A stretch of DNA of 64,000 nucleotides from Fusibacter sp. 3D3 (GCF_001748365.1 NZ_BDHH01000020.1:1-64000); one strand, 5' to 3'; shown: positions 8,258-18,176, counted from the stretch's first letter. Notes: generated by a model from the letters alone, not told the origin. A program made the numbers and translations.

Positions 8258-9442
8258 ATGAGAGCATTAATCTTAGTAAGGTATGGTGAAATTGGACTTA
8301 AGGGCATGAACCGACGCTATTTTGAGAAAAAATTTATTAAGAATATCATAATGGCAGTTAAGCACATTGAGGATGCCTATGTGATAGATCGTCATGGAAG
8401 AGCATATGTAGATTACAATACAAAAGATCACGATGAAGTAATTGATATCGTTACTAAAATATTTGGGGTCGTATCCATTAGTATCGCTTATAAAATTGAT
8501 AATGATTTTGAACTCATGAAAACAGAGGGATTAGCTGAAGTTAAAAGGCAAATGCTTTTAACAGGTGCTACTACCTTTAAAGTTGAAACAAAACGTGCCA
8601 ACAAGGGATTTCCGATTAAATCACCTGATATTTGTCAAAAAGTGGGAGGCTATATTCTTTCAAATGTTGAAGGGTTAAAGGTAGATGTCAATAATCCTCA
8701 GATCACTTTGACACTTGAAATTAGAGAAAAAACATATATTTATTGTGAACGCATTCCTGGACCAGGTGGAATGCCATATGGGACAGCTGGAAAAGGGATG
8801 CTTCTCTTATCTGGGGGCATTGACAGCCCTGTGGCAGCGTATCTCATTGGGAAGCGAGGCGTTGAACTTGAAGCTGTGCATTTTCATTCTTACCCTTTTA
8901 CCAGCGATCGTGCTCTAGAGAAAGTTATTGATCTTGGGAAGAAATTGACTCAGTACACACGAAATTTGAAGATACACAGTGTCAATATTTTGGAGATTCA
9001 AAAGGCAATTAATGAAAACTGTCCATCAGAAGAAATGACCCTTTTATCTAGACGTTTTATGATGAAGATCGCAGAACAATTGGCAGTTGAGCAGAAATGC
9101 GGCTGTCTGATAACAGGAGAGAATATAGGACAAGTTGCAAGTCAGACGATGGAAGGGTTAACGGTGACTAATAATGCTGTAAACATGGTCGTTTTAAGAC
9201 CTTTAATCGCATATGATAAAGTGGATATCATTAAAATTGCAAAACAGATTGACACTTTTGAAATTTCAATTTTGCCTTTTGAAGATTGTTGCACCGTGTT
9301 TTTGCCTGATAGAGTCGTTACGAGGCCAAAGGTAGATAAAATAATTAACTCTGAAAATCTTGTGAACGGCGAAGAGCTCATAGCTCAAGCGATTGAGCAA
9401 AAAAAAACCTACATTATTTCCAAAGGAGAACTCCTAGAGTAA
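8258..9442 (+). CDS. thiI: tRNA 4-thiouridine synthetase ThiI
   Basis: Activates uridine 8 of tRNA and transfers sulfur from the partner desulfurase. An N-terminal ferredoxin-like/THUMP region (residues ~1-165) is followed by the PP-loop ATPase motif LLSGGIDSPVAAYL near 185, GENIGQVASQT near 288 and a C-terminal CCTVFLPDRVVTRP. The protein is 394 residues and ends without a rhodanese domain, as in other Gram-positive ThiI proteins that rely on a dedicated cysteine desulfurase, here the gene just upstream. GAGAGGAAT provides the ribosome site. Operon of two, ended by the hairpin at 9469. Confidence 0.95.
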   Translation: MRALILVRYGEIGLKGMNRRYFEKKFIKNIIMAVKHIEDAYVIDRHGRAYVDYNTKDHDEVIDIVTKIFGVVSISIAYKIDNDFELMKTEGLAEVKRQMLLTGATTFKVETKRANKGFPIKSPDICQKVGGYILSNVEGLKVDVNNPQITLTLEIREKTYIYCERIPGPGGMPYGTAGKGMLLLSGGIDSPVAAYLIGKRGVELEAVHFHSYPFTSDRALEKVIDLGKKLTQYTRNLKIHSVNILEIQKAINENCPSEEMTLLSRRFMMKIAEQLAVEQKCGCLITGENIGQVASQTMEGLTVTNNAVNMVVLRPLIAYDKVDIIKIAKQIDTFEISILPFEDCCTVFLPDRVVTRPKVDKIINSENLVNGEELIAQAIEQKKTYIISKGELLE

Positions 9443-9468
9443 ATCCAATTGAGATAAGACGATATCAT

Positions 9469-9510
9469 AAAAACGACCTCATTCAAAAGCAAGTGAATGA
9501 GGTCGTTTTT
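9469..9510. terminator. Bidirectional terminator between thiI and PBP gene
   Basis: AAAAACGACCTCATTC pairs with GAATGAGGTCGTTTTT, leaving A/T runs on both sides, so it serves both convergent transcripts. Confidence 0.9.
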
Positions 9511-9524
9511 TATAAATTGTGTTT

Positions 9525-12500
9525 TTAATTATTCGTGTTCATGGAATCTTCAGTGATGTTACTATTATCATCTACGCCTTGAATAGCCTCATTGACACTA
9601 GGTAATGTATCCATGTGATCAAGCTCCTCGGTTGTAAACGTAGGAATAAACTTGATCATATAGGCAGGAATCGTAGAGGCATCCGGGAATAAAATGGAAT
9701 TGTCAGCTAAAATTTTTGTACCAATAGGCAATAATACTTTTTGACCATCGTTGAGTTCTATGAAGAAAGGTCTTTGAACCACAGTGCTGCCATCAGCAAA
9801 CTTAATCGTAGGTGTGACACCTTCATAGTTACTATAATCAAAAGTGTCAATGATTGTGCTATTGTGGATATCGCACTCCGCAGTTGGAAGTTCATAAACC
9901 CAGTCCCCCAAAATAATTGGATTGCCACTATTATCGTAGTTTTCAGATGGTACATACGGTAATGGCCGCTTGACAAATACTTTGTTTTCAACAAGGGTTG
10001 TCGGACAATTTGGCGTTGCAAGTTTACCGCTTTCAAGACAAACGGTTGCAGAAACATGGACATCATCTTGTTCTGTTGGTTCAGTTCCTTTGATGAAAAT
10101 TTCACTGATGACTGTATTTCTAGGATCCATATAAGATAAGTCGGTCGGTAGTTTGCCAGACATCGTATCTACTTTACTTGTAACGATACCGTCAGGACGT
10201 TCAAATTGCTTAGGTTCTAGCTCTGCATGAATTTCACTCATAACAGTTTTCCAAAATAATGCGGAAACACCTGAGCCTTGATCGAGGGGCATGTTAACGT
10301 CATTACCAAACCAGACACCTGCAACATAATAAGGTGTAAATCCAATAAACCAAGCATCCATTTTATTGGAAGTTGTTCCTGTTTTACCTGCTACAGGAAT
10401 CGAATCGTTGTTGGGTGAAATTCTAGCAGAAGATGCGATTCCTGATGTTACAGTGGACTCCATCATATTTTTAACGATGTAAGCTACATGCTCATCGACG
10501 ACGACTTCTTTAGTCTGGTTATTCTCAAGGATGATTTCACCTTTATTGTTTTCAACGGAGGTGTAAGTGATGAGTTCAGTTAAAACACCTTTGTTGGCAA
10601 TGGCACCATACGCATTGGTCATTTCAAGCGGGGATACCCCCTTTGTCATACCCCCCATAGAAACGGCAGACAAGTTCATATCACTTGTGCCACCTTCAGT
10701 CACTAGGGAAGTGATTCCAAACTTCTTGAGATATGATATACATGTGTCCACACCAAGATCATTTGCAATATAAGCGGCAATAGTATTGATGGAGTATTGC
10801 ATACTTCTTCTTAAAGTCACAAGGCCCCAGTGTTTCGGGTATGAGCTTGAGTGTTCATACCAGTTATAAGGCCAGCGAATTGATGGACTGCCACTCAAAT
10901 AAAGCGGACGATCATCAATGGGTGTTGCCGCTGTATATCTAAGCGAATCGATGGCTGGCGTATAAATAGACAATGGTTTTATTGAAGAACCGGGTTGTCT
11001 TGGATTTACAGCTCTGTTGTAAATCTTTTGACCTGAAATATTACGGCCGCCGACGACTGCTTTAAGCTGTCCAGTATGATAATCAATGATGACCATAGCC
11101 GATTGAGGTTGAATAATACCAACATCGCTAATATAATAATTATCTTTGTCGATGAGTAGCGTTTGGTTGCCATCGAGCTTAAAAAAATCGGGTTCTTTTG
11201 CCAAAAAGGCTTTATCGATGACGACATTTTTATCGGCATCAAAAGATTTATATTCATTAGGGATGAATACATCACGGCCTTCATAAGTGTAAAGGCCCTC
11301 AATATTTTTCTTGCCTGTGCTTTTACCGCTTGCATCTTCGTTATAAGTGAATGTATTTTTAACGACGACTTGAATGCTGACAACCTGATCGCCTTGTAAA
11401 TGTGGATAAAAATTCAAACGCTTATTTTTAAATAAGACCAGATTACCTTGATCATCAAATTTATAATCACTAGAAGGCAGCATTAATTGCTGATCCGTAT
11501 TGATGAAATTGCTCTGTTTGAATAAAATTGTACTTTTAGTTTCTTCTGAAATAATATTGCCATCTTTGTTGAATGTGACCGTTACCCTTGGAAAGTTTTC
11601 GTTATTTCTTAAAAAACCTTGGGCATAAAGTGCTTTTTTTAGCAATATGACTTCTTCGCCGTCGGATCCTTTTTTATAGAGATTTTGTGTAAATACAGAA
11701 GTATCCATCCCAGTAACTTCGCCAATTTTAGCGATGGTGCCTTGACCCGCTATACCATCTGCAGATAAATTATATTTGGATTGAAATGATTTAACTGCGG
11801 CATGTGTGGATTCGCCAAAATAAGTGGTAAAGTTATCGGCATCGTAATTGCTTTCAAGGATCTTTTGCATATCGAAATCAATGGTAGAGTGGATCACTAA
11901 ACCTTTAGTATAGAGAATATTTGAAGCTTCCTCATAGGTGTAGCCATAGGTTTCAATCAAGTCGTTGAGCACATCTTCTTTGACCATGTCGGAGAAATAA
12001 GATGAAATTTCAGTTGAAGTTAATTTACTTGGCTGAAGTTTTGTTTTCAGATCAACTGCTTTAGCAGCCTTGTATTCATCATCTGTCAAGTAACCATTAT
12101 TTCTCATGAGCAAAATGACGATATTGTATCGTTCTTCACAACTTGGATTAAAAACCACTGTGAAAAGTGGATTTGAATCATCTAAGACATAATCTTCTGG
12201 CGTTACATTCTCTTTCTTTTTTGTCGTCATAGGGGCATATTTTGTCGGTGATTTTGGAACGCCAGCAAGCATTGCAGATTCCACAAGATCCAGATCTTTT
12301 GCACTCTTTGAAAAATAAGTTTGAGCAGCAGCTTCAACACCATTTGCACTAGAACCTAGGTAAATGAGGTTGAGATACCCTTCGATAATTTGCTCTTTTT
12401 TAAGGTATTTTTCGAGTTCAACGGCATAATAAGCCTCTTTGATTTTACGATCAACAGACCTTTCTGTTTTGGAATCCGGTAAATAGACATTTCTAGCAAG

Positions 12501-12962
12501 CTGCTGTGTGATGGTGCTCGTACCACCAAGTCTTTTGCCTGAGGTCAAGGTATCTTTCACGGCACCAAACAAGCGTACAAAGTTGAAGCCGTTATGTGAC
12601 CAAAAGGTCTTATCCTCAACGGCAACAAAGGCATTGATGAGGTTTTTACTGATATCATTGTAGCGAACAATGGTACGAAGCCCATTTACGTTTTGAATTT
12701 GTTCTAAAACGCGGTCTTCGCCATCGACGATGACAGAATTTTCAGTAAGAGCCTTTTCAATTAAGGTTGGATCAATTGCTTCGATGTCCTTTAATACATT
12801 TGTGACGTAGAAATAGGCAATTCCAGATCCTAGCATACCCGCAACGATCATGAAAATCAAAAATACTTTGAGTATATTTAAAAACGTACCATTTGATTTT
12901 TTCTTTTTCTTCTTCTTCTGACTTGCATTCTTTTTAGGAGAAGCCGTTTTGTTACTTTCCAT
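9525..12962 (-). CDS. Class A penicillin-binding protein (PBP1-type) with inserted peptidoglycan-binding segment
   Basis: Bifunctional murein synthase: polymerises lipid II and cross-links stems. Lysine-rich N-tail (about 10-22), one membrane anchor (about 27-53), GT51 transglycosylase with EDKTFWSHNGF near 116 and GGTSTITQQLARN near 147, then the transpeptidase with SSIK (catalytic Ser about 659), SIN near 735 and KTGTTSNK near 855. At 1145 residues it is 300-400 longer than usual. The excess lies at about 365-610 between the two catalytic domains and begins with peptidoglycan-binding-like sequence (AVKSFQSKYNLSADGIAG, then KKGSDGEEVILLKKAL). A long C-terminal tail (about 945-1145) is Thr/Pro-rich. 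ATG at 12962 follows TTGGAGG. Monocistronic. Confidence 0.92.
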   Translation of the reverse strand: MESNKTASPKKNASQKKKKKKKSNGTFLNILKVFLIFMIVAGMLGSGIAYFYVTNVLKDIEAIDPTLIEKALTENSVIVDGEDRVLEQIQNVNGLRTIVRYNDISKNLINAFVAVEDKTFWSHNGFNFVRLFGAVKDTLTSGKRLGGTSTITQQLARNVYLPDSKTERSVDRKIKEAYYAVELEKYLKKEQIIEGYLNLIYLGSSANGVEAAAQTYFSKSAKDLDLVESAMLAGVPKSPTKYAPMTTKKKENVTPEDYVLDDSNPLFTVVFNPSCEERYNIVILLMRNNGYLTDDEYKAAKAVDLKTKLQPSKLTSTEISSYFSDMVKEDVLNDLIETYGYTYEEASNILYTKGLVIHSTIDFDMQKILESNYDADNFTTYFGESTHAAVKSFQSKYNLSADGIAGQGTIAKIGEVTGMDTSVFTQNLYKKGSDGEEVILLKKALYAQGFLRNNENFPRVTVTFNKDGNIISEETKSTILFKQSNFINTDQQLMLPSSDYKFDDQGNLVLFKNKRLNFYPHLQGDQVVSIQVVVKNTFTYNEDASGKSTGKKNIEGLYTYEGRDVFIPNEYKSFDADKNVVIDKAFLAKEPDFFKLDGNQTLLIDKDNYYISDVGIIQPQSAMVIIDYHTGQLKAVVGGRNISGQKIYNRAVNPRQPGSSIKPLSIYTPAIDSLRYTAATPIDDRPLYLSGSPSIRWPYNWYEHSSSYPKHWGLVTLRRSMQYSINTIAAYIANDLGVDTCISYLKKFGITSLVTEGGTSDMNLSAVSMGGMTKGVSPLEMTNAYGAIANKGVLTELITYTSVENNKGEIILENNQTKEVVVDEHVAYIVKNMMESTVTSGIASSARISPNNDSIPVAGKTGTTSNKMDAWFIGFTPYYVAGVWFGNDVNMPLDQGSGVSALFWKTVMSEIHAELEPKQFERPDGIVTSKVDTMSGKLPTDLSYMDPRNTVISEIFIKGTEPTEQDDVHVSATVCLESGKLATPNCPTTLVENKVFVKRPLPYVPSENYDNSGNPIILGDWVYELPTAECDIHNSTIIDTFDYSNYEGVTPTIKFADGSTVVQRPFFIELNDGQKVLLPIGTKILADNSILFPDASTIPAYMIKFIPTFTTEELDHMDTLPSVNEAIQGVDDNSNITEDSMNTNN

Positions 12963-13070
12963 TTAAAGACCTCCAATGCTCTAAAATGACACATTTCCTT
13001 GCGGAAATTCTCACTGTATTATAACATATTTAAATGTGGGTGTTAAATTATTTAACCGTAAATAATCTTT

Positions 13071-13098
13071 TTGTAATATTACGGTTTTATAGTATAAT
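13071..13098 (+). promoter_or_regulatory. Probable sigma-A promoter of hflX
   Basis: TTGTAA (13071-13076), 16 bp, TATAAT (13093-13098); 27 bp before the hflX ATG. Confidence 0.5.
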
Positions 13099-13124
13099 GA
13101 CCTTAAGAAAAGTAGGTGATATAT

Positions 13125-14405
13125 ATGGAAGAAAACAAAGTTATAACACAACGTGCTGTTTTAGTGGGACTCTATCAAGGATTGAAAGACGAATTTGATA
13201 TTAAAGAATCCATGAATGAACTTGCTGAACTTACACTTGCGGCTGGCGCAGAGGTAGCAGATATTATCATTCAAAATAAGGCGTCTATTGAAGCGGCCAC
13301 CTTTATAGGCTCTGGAAAAGTGGAAGAAGTCAAAATTGCGGTTCAAGATACAGAATCCAATATTGTCGTTTTTAATGATGAATTGTCAGGGGCACAAATT
13401 AGGAATCTAGAGGCAATACTTGAAACAACAGTAATTGATCGGACTGCACTCATCTTGGATATATTTGCGATTAGAGCACAGACTAAAATTGCGAAACTTC
13501 AAGTGGAACTTGCCCAGTTACGTTATAGAATGCCAAGACTAATTGGTCTTGGGGCATCTCTTTCTCGTACTGGGGGTGGCATTGGTACAAGAGGTCCTGG
13601 TGAACAAAAGCTCGAAATTGACCGCAGAAGGATTAATGAACGCATTGATGAAATAAGAAAACAAATTAGAGAAGCTGAGAAAAATAGAACAGTCCAAAGA
13701 CAACTGAGAGAAAAAATGGAAGTGCCCGTGGTGGCTTTAGTGGGCTACACAAATGCGGGAAAATCGTCTATTTTAAATTATTTTATCAACCATTCTCTTG
13801 AAGGTGAACCGGATAAACAAGTATTTGAGAAAGATATGCTCTTTGCAACTTTAGATACATTTGCAAGAAGAATTGTACTTGAAGATAAAAAAGAGTTTGT
13901 TTTAACGGATACAGTTGGCTTTGTTTCAAAATTGCCACACAGCATTATTGATGCTTTTAAAGCGACACTTGAAGAAGCATTAGGTGCCGATTTGCTTTTA
14001 CATGTTGTGGATGCATCCAATGATTCATATGCCATGCAAATGGAAGTGACGAAGCAAGTTTTAAACGAGTTAAAAGCGGGCGATAAGACGATGATCAACG
14101 TTTTTAATAAGATTGATTTAGTACCAAGCAAGGTCATCGGGGATCTGGATGAATCTGTACACATTTCTGCTAAAACTGGCGAAAATGTGGGAATACTCAT
14201 TGAAAAAATTAAAGCGCATCTTTTCAGTAATATGAAACAGGCATCTTTTCTAGTTCCATACACAGATGGTAAAGCAGCTTCTTATCTTTGCCAAACCTAT
14301 CAAGTTATTAAACTGGATCATTTAGAAATGGGCACTTATATTGAAGCTGAAGTATCTGAAATAGATTACAACAAGTACAGTCAATATTTAAAAATCGAGG
14401 CGTAA
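13125..14405 (+). CDS. hflX: Ribosome-splitting GTPase HflX
   Basis: Ribosome-associated GTPase that in other bacteria splits stalled or heat-damaged ribosomes. The N-terminal HflX domain (to about 180) includes the glycine-rich GGGIGTRGPGEQKLE near 155, followed by the coiled region and a G domain: G1 GYTNAGKSS near 206, G3 DTVGF near 263, G4 NKID near 327. Length 426 is typical. ATG 13125 is preceded by AGGTGA at 6 bp; the in-frame GTG at 13116 lies within the ribosome site. yigZ follows after 5 bp, so the two are cotranscribed. Confidence 0.95.
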   Translation: MEENKVITQRAVLVGLYQGLKDEFDIKESMNELAELTLAAGAEVADIIIQNKASIEAATFIGSGKVEEVKIAVQDTESNIVVFNDELSGAQIRNLEAILETTVIDRTALILDIFAIRAQTKIAKLQVELAQLRYRMPRLIGLGASLSRTGGGIGTRGPGEQKLEIDRRRINERIDEIRKQIREAEKNRTVQRQLREKMEVPVVALVGYTNAGKSSILNYFINHSLEGEPDKQVFEKDMLFATLDTFARRIVLEDKKEFVLTDTVGFVSKLPHSIIDAFKATLEEALGADLLLHVVDASNDSYAMQMEVTKQVLNELKAGDKTMINVFNKIDLVPSKVIGDLDESVHISAKTGENVGILIEKIKAHLFSNMKQASFLVPYTDGKAASYLCQTYQVIKLDHLEMGTYIEAEVSEIDYNKYSQYLKIEA

Positions 14406-14410
14406 GTTAA

Positions 14411-15055
14411 ATGAAGCCATACAAGACGATTTTAGAGGCAAGTGAAATCGAAATCAATATTCAAAAATCAAAATTTATTGGACATGCAATGCCAATAGAA
14501 TCAGAAGCAGACGCGACCATTTTCATTGAGCGCATTAAAAAAAAGCATTATAATGCAACCCATAATGTGCCTGTCTATCTGTTGGGTGATGATATGAGTA
14601 CTCAACGCTATTCTGATGATGGGGAACCCTCTGGGACTGCTGGTATACCCGTTTTAGAAATGCTGAAAAAGGAAGGAATTACAAACTTATGTGTTGTAAT
14701 CACACGTTATTTTGGCGGTATTAAACTCGGAACGGGCGGACTCGTTAGAGCCTATACAGAAGCGGCACAGAAGGTGATTGAACAAGCTAAAATTGTGGAT
14801 AAAGCAGTATACAGGGAGGTAGAATTGATTATTGCTTATCACTTGCATGGGAAGATTCAGAATGCTTTGTTGCTTATGGAAAATGTTGTATTAAAAGACA
14901 CTCAGTTTAGCGATCACGTCGTGCTGTCAATTTATGTAATTGAAGGCGAGCAAGATCTTTTAACAGAAAAGTTAATTGATCTAACTTCCAATAACATAGA
15001 AGTTAAAATTTTAGAGTCAGGCTATTTGACGCTTTATAATGGAGAATTGATCTGA
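14411..15055 (+). CDS. YigZ/IMPACT family protein
   Basis: Member of the UPF0029/IMPACT family, whose eukaryotic relatives modulate translation stress signalling; bacterial function is not settled. The signature RYSDDGEPSGTAG is at about 72 and ITRYFGGIKLGTGGLVRAY at about 97, followed by a C-terminal ferredoxin-like domain (about 140-205). Length 214 is normal. It starts 5 bp after hflX and probably shares its transcript, which suggests a ribosome-related job. Confidence 0.9.
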   Translation: MKPYKTILEASEIEINIQKSKFIGHAMPIESEADATIFIERIKKKHYNATHNVPVYLLGDDMSTQRYSDDGEPSGTAGIPVLEMLKKEGITNLCVVITRYFGGIKLGTGGLVRAYTEAAQKVIEQAKIVDKAVYREVELIIAYHLHGKIQNALLLMENVVLKDTQFSDHVVLSIYVIEGEQDLLTEKLIDLTSNNIEVKILESGYLTLYNGELI

Positions 15056-15089
15056 TTTTAGTGGATTATGTACAGAAGGAGATAGCGTT

Positions 15090-15500
15090 ATGGATGAACA
15101 AATCAAACAAATGCTCAATAAAAAAGTTTGGGCAGTGGTAGGTGCAACAGAAAATGCTTCGAAATATGGCAACAAAATATATAAAAAATTAAAGCGATTT
15201 GGGTATGAAGTTTACGCGGTTAATCCCAATTATAGTGAAGTAGATGGCGATGTTTGCTATGCATCTCTAAGCGATTTACCTAAAAAAGTGGACTGTGTGG
15301 ATGTGGTAGTGGGCCCTCAATTTACTCAAAAAACACTTGAGGAAGTCATTGAACTCAGTATTGAGAATATCTGGTTTCAACCGGATACGTTTACGGTTGA
15401 ACTGATTGATCAATCAGAAGCAGCAGGTATTAATACGGTTTACTTAAATTGCGTTTTAGTGGAACTTGATCGTCAAAATGGATTAGAACATACGGATTGA
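15090..15500 (+). CDS. CoA-binding (YccU-like) protein
   Basis: Small Rossmann-fold protein of the CoA_binding_2 family; function in the cell is unknown. The N-terminal VWAVVGATENASKYG is the nucleotide-binding turn, followed by VYAVNPNY and the family-typical IWFQPDTF near 90. The conserved cysteine near residue 123 (YLNCVLVE) corresponds to the family's usual conserved Cys. Length 136 is normal. Ribosome site AGAAGGAG. It sits 34 bp after yigZ and 18 bp before the DeoR gene, so it may be in one transcript with them. Confidence 0.85.
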   Translation: MDEQIKQMLNKKVWAVVGATENASKYGNKIYKKLKRFGYEVYAVNPNYSEVDGDVCYASLSDLPKKVDCVDVVVGPQFTQKTLEEVIELSIENIWFQPDTFTVELIDQSEAAGINTVYLNCVLVELDRQNGLEHTD

Positions 15501-15518
15501 TAGTATTGGAGAGATCAA

Positions 15519-16316
15519 GTGACGCATAAAGTTGAAAAGCGCAGACGAGAAATATTAAAAATACTGGATAAGGAAGGTCAAGTTTTTTTGAATGATATGG
15601 CAGACCTGTTCGATGTGAGCAAGGAAACCATTCGGCAAGATTTTGACCATCTCAACTTAAATTATGATTTGACACGAGTTCATGGTGGGCTGAGAAAAGA
15701 ACGCGAGATGGCCTATCAGGAACAGTATCACTATCAATATAAGCAACATTTGAGAATAGATGAAAAGAAAAAACTATGCCATAAGGCTGTGGAATTCTTA
15801 AAAGAAGGTGATATGATTTATGTGGACGGAGGGTCTACTGTATCGTATCTCCTTAATTATCTGGATCAGCGAAAGGGCATTACTTTAGTGACGCCATCGA
15901 TTGCTTTGCTGATGAAATATGTGGTTGAGGGATATGAGCGTCACTTTATGGCATCAAGCAACACGTTTATATTCATTGGTGGCAATGTGAATCAGTCCCT
16001 TATGACAACCTGTGGACCGATTTTTGATGCTTCAATTGAACCGATGCATTTTGATAAAATGATATTTTCTTGTGATGCGGTTGATCTTAGGGGTGGTGTT
16101 ACCAATACAGACGATGCGACCTTCGCCATTATGCAGAGCGTTAAAAAAAGGGCTCGATTCAAGATGCTCTTATCCGATCAGTCGAAGTTTGGATTTGTGG
16201 CACATTACAGAGCTTTTGGGCTTGAGGAACTGGATTACTTGATAACTACCAAGACATTTGATGAGAAATGGCAGGCCGAATTAGAAAAGATGAGCATAAA
16301 TTTCTATACGGTCTAG
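15519..16316 (+). CDS. DeoR/GlpR-family transcriptional regulator
   Basis: Repressor-type regulator of sugar-phosphate metabolism genes. The N-terminal winged helix (residues 4-58; MADLFDVSKETIRQDFDHL is the recognition region) is followed by the sensor domain with the family's effector-binding DGGSTVSYLL near 105 and a C-terminal QSKFG. These domains normally bind phosphorylated sugars or polyols. It precedes the ABC operon on the same strand, separated by a terminator, so it is the obvious candidate regulator of 16457-21672. Start is GTG 15519, preceded by TTGGAGAG; the first ATG downstream would delete the helix. Confidence 0.88.
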   Translation: MTHKVEKRRREILKILDKEGQVFLNDMADLFDVSKETIRQDFDHLNLNYDLTRVHGGLRKEREMAYQEQYHYQYKQHLRIDEKKKLCHKAVEFLKEGDMIYVDGGSTVSYLLNYLDQRKGITLVTPSIALLMKYVVEGYERHFMASSNTFIFIGGNVNQSLMTTCGPIFDASIEPMHFDKMIFSCDAVDLRGGVTNTDDATFAIMQSVKKRARFKMLLSDQSKFGFVAHYRAFGLEELDYLITTKTFDEKWQAELEKMSINFYTV

Positions 16317-16361
16317 CGCAGTATGCATGAATAACCAATAAAAAACCAAATTTTTATTTAA

Positions 16362-16410
16362 AAAGCCAAGAAAAAGACTGATTTAACAGGGTCTTAACTT
16401 GGTTTTTTCT
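16362..16410 (+). terminator. Terminator after DeoR regulator
   Basis: CCAAG...AAGAC pairs with GTCTT...ACTTGG with small internal loops, followed by TTTTTTCTTTTTC. It separates the regulator from the ABC operon, whose promoter must lie within the remaining 45 bp or overlap the hairpin. Confidence 0.7.
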
Positions 16411-16456
16411 TTTTCTTTACGGGACACTGTTAATCTATGAGTGAAAGGAGATTGAC

Positions 16457-17326
16457 ATGAAACCGAAACCAATAATTCAAATTTCATATACGATTTTATT
16501 TATGATCCCTTTGCTGCTCTTTTGGATTATCCCCTTAATGATGGCTTTTGGTATCAGCTTTACAGACTGGGATTATATATCGCCATCTTCTAATTTTGTA
16601 GGCATGGACAATTACCGCTATATTTTTGAGGATGCGGATTTTATGAGAGCCTTATGGAATACGCTTATTTTCGCAATAGGCTCTATCTTGCCGACGATGA
16701 TGATCGGTCTTGGATTGGCACTAATCCTCTATAAAAACTTTAAAGGATGCAGATTATATCAATTGGTTGTTTTTTCGCCTTGGATAACGCCAACAGTGGC
16801 AGTGTCTCTCGTATGGTCTTGGATATTTGAACCCGAAAGAGGCCTTTTAAATCACTTTTTAGGCATGTTATCCATTGCGCCACTTGAATGGTTAAAGAGT
16901 TCTGATACGGCTATGTTTGCTGTGATTATTTTTACAGTATGGAAATCTGTTGGATGGACTATGTTGTTTTATCTGGGAGCCCTTGAAAAGGTGCCAGAGA
17001 GTACGTATGAAGCTGCAACATTAGACGGTTGTAATGCTTTTAGCAAATTTCTCCATATAACATTACCTCTGATTTCGCCGACGACATTTTTTTTAGGCAT
17101 TATCAACTTAATTGCCTCTATTCAAGTTTATGATCAAATACAGATCATGACACAAGGCGGACCTGGGGGGAGCACAACCACACTTCTGTACCTGTATTAC
17201 CAGAAGGCATTTCAGAATTTTAATATGGGAGAAGCAAATGCAGTGGCGATGATTATGTTAGTCATTATAGTGTTTTTATCTCTTATCAGCACTTGGCTTT
17301 CTAAGACGCATGTGCATTATGACTAG
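16457..17326 (+). CDS. ABC transporter permease, UgpA/MalF type
   Basis: One of two inner-membrane permeases of a carbohydrate uptake (CUT1) transporter. Six membrane segments are visible, beginning at about residue 8, and the EAA loop reads EAATLDGCNAFSKFLHITLPL near 185, the contact site for the ATPase. Length 289 is typical. Ribosome site AAAGGAG. First gene of a five-gene operon with 10-bp or shorter gaps; no ATPase gene is present, so a shared MsmK/UgpC-like ATPase encoded elsewhere is inferred. Confidence 0.92.
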   Translation: MKPKPIIQISYTILFMIPLLLFWIIPLMMAFGISFTDWDYISPSSNFVGMDNYRYIFEDADFMRALWNTLIFAIGSILPTMMIGLGLALILYKNFKGCRLYQLVVFSPWITPTVAVSLVWSWIFEPERGLLNHFLGMLSIAPLEWLKSSDTAMFAVIIFTVWKSVGWTMLFYLGALEKVPESTYEAATLDGCNAFSKFLHITLPLISPTTFFLGIINLIASIQVYDQIQIMTQGGPGGSTTTLLYLYYQKAFQNFNMGEANAVAMIMLVIIVFLSLISTWLSKTHVHYD

Positions 17327-17336
17327 GGAGGCGTAA

Positions 17337-18167
17337 ATGAAAAAAAATTTACTAAAGGGCATTAAGCATTTGTTTTTGATCTTTGTCTCCATGGTATTTG
17401 CCTTCCCCTTTGTTTGGATGATCTTTGGCATGTTTAAAACCAACAATGAAATTTGGCAGGAACCCTATAAAATGTTGCCCGATCATTTTAATTTTGGTGA
17501 GGTCTTTGCAAATCTAGGGGCACTTCATTTTGAAACGTATGCTTTTAACAGTATATTTGTAGGCATTGTTGGCAGTATACTCATGATTTTTATTGCCTTG
17601 ATGTTCAGCTATGCCATTGTCTTTATGGACAGCAAAGGCATGAAAATACTCTTTTGGATTGTCCTTGGGACGTATATGTTGCCAAGTGCAGTCACTTATG
17701 TACCCGCATTTGTGATCCTTGCAAAATTAAAGTTATCGGATACACTAACGGGATTAATTTTTTCAAACCTTGCAAGTGTCTTTGCGGTTTTCTGGTTGAG
17801 ACAATCCTTGCTCAAGATGGACCGGAGTTATGTTGAAGCGGCACGAATTGATGGTGCAAGCCATATGGAAATCATGCGACATGTGATTTTTCCTTTAAAT
17901 AAATCTGCAATTTATACTGTATTTGTCTTGACCTTCGTTCAGCAGTACAACAGCTATATGTGGCCGAGTATTATGCTCAAGAGTCAAGAAAAATACCTTA
18001 TATCGCAGGGGCTTAGGCAATTTTTTATACAAGATGGTGCCTATGGCATGAACTGGTCACAAATAATGCTGGCAAGCACAGTGGCTATTTTACCAATTAT
18101 AGTGATTTTTATTCTGACACAAAAGTGGTTTTTAACAGGCATTAAGGAAGAAAGTGGCTCAAAATAG
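17337..18167 (+). CDS. ABC transporter permease, UgpE/MalG type
   Basis: Second permease of the CUT1 transporter. Six membrane segments, the first at about 9-30; the EAA loop is EAARIDGASHMEIMRHVIFPL near 177. Length 276 fits. Ribosome site AGGGAGG; it starts 10 bp after its partner. Ends with the family's typical TQKWFLTGIKEESGSK-like tail, with the TGGxKG-type element changed to TGIKEE. Confidence 0.92.
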   Translation: MKKNLLKGIKHLFLIFVSMVFAFPFVWMIFGMFKTNNEIWQEPYKMLPDHFNFGEVFANLGALHFETYAFNSIFVGIVGSILMIFIALMFSYAIVFMDSKGMKILFWIVLGTYMLPSAVTYVPAFVILAKLKLSDTLTGLIFSNLASVFAVFWLRQSLLKMDRSYVEAARIDGASHMEIMRHVIFPLNKSAIYTVFVLTFVQQYNSYMWPSIMLKSQEKYLISQGLRQFFIQDGAYGMNWSQIMLASTVAILPIIVIFILTQKWFLTGIKEESGSK

Positions 18168-18176
18168 GAGGGTATT

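Noticed and set aside
11006..11383. 125-codon ORF on the same strand inside the PBP gene, and other antisense ORFs in it
   Set aside because: Shadow frames of a strongly supported 1145-residue gene.
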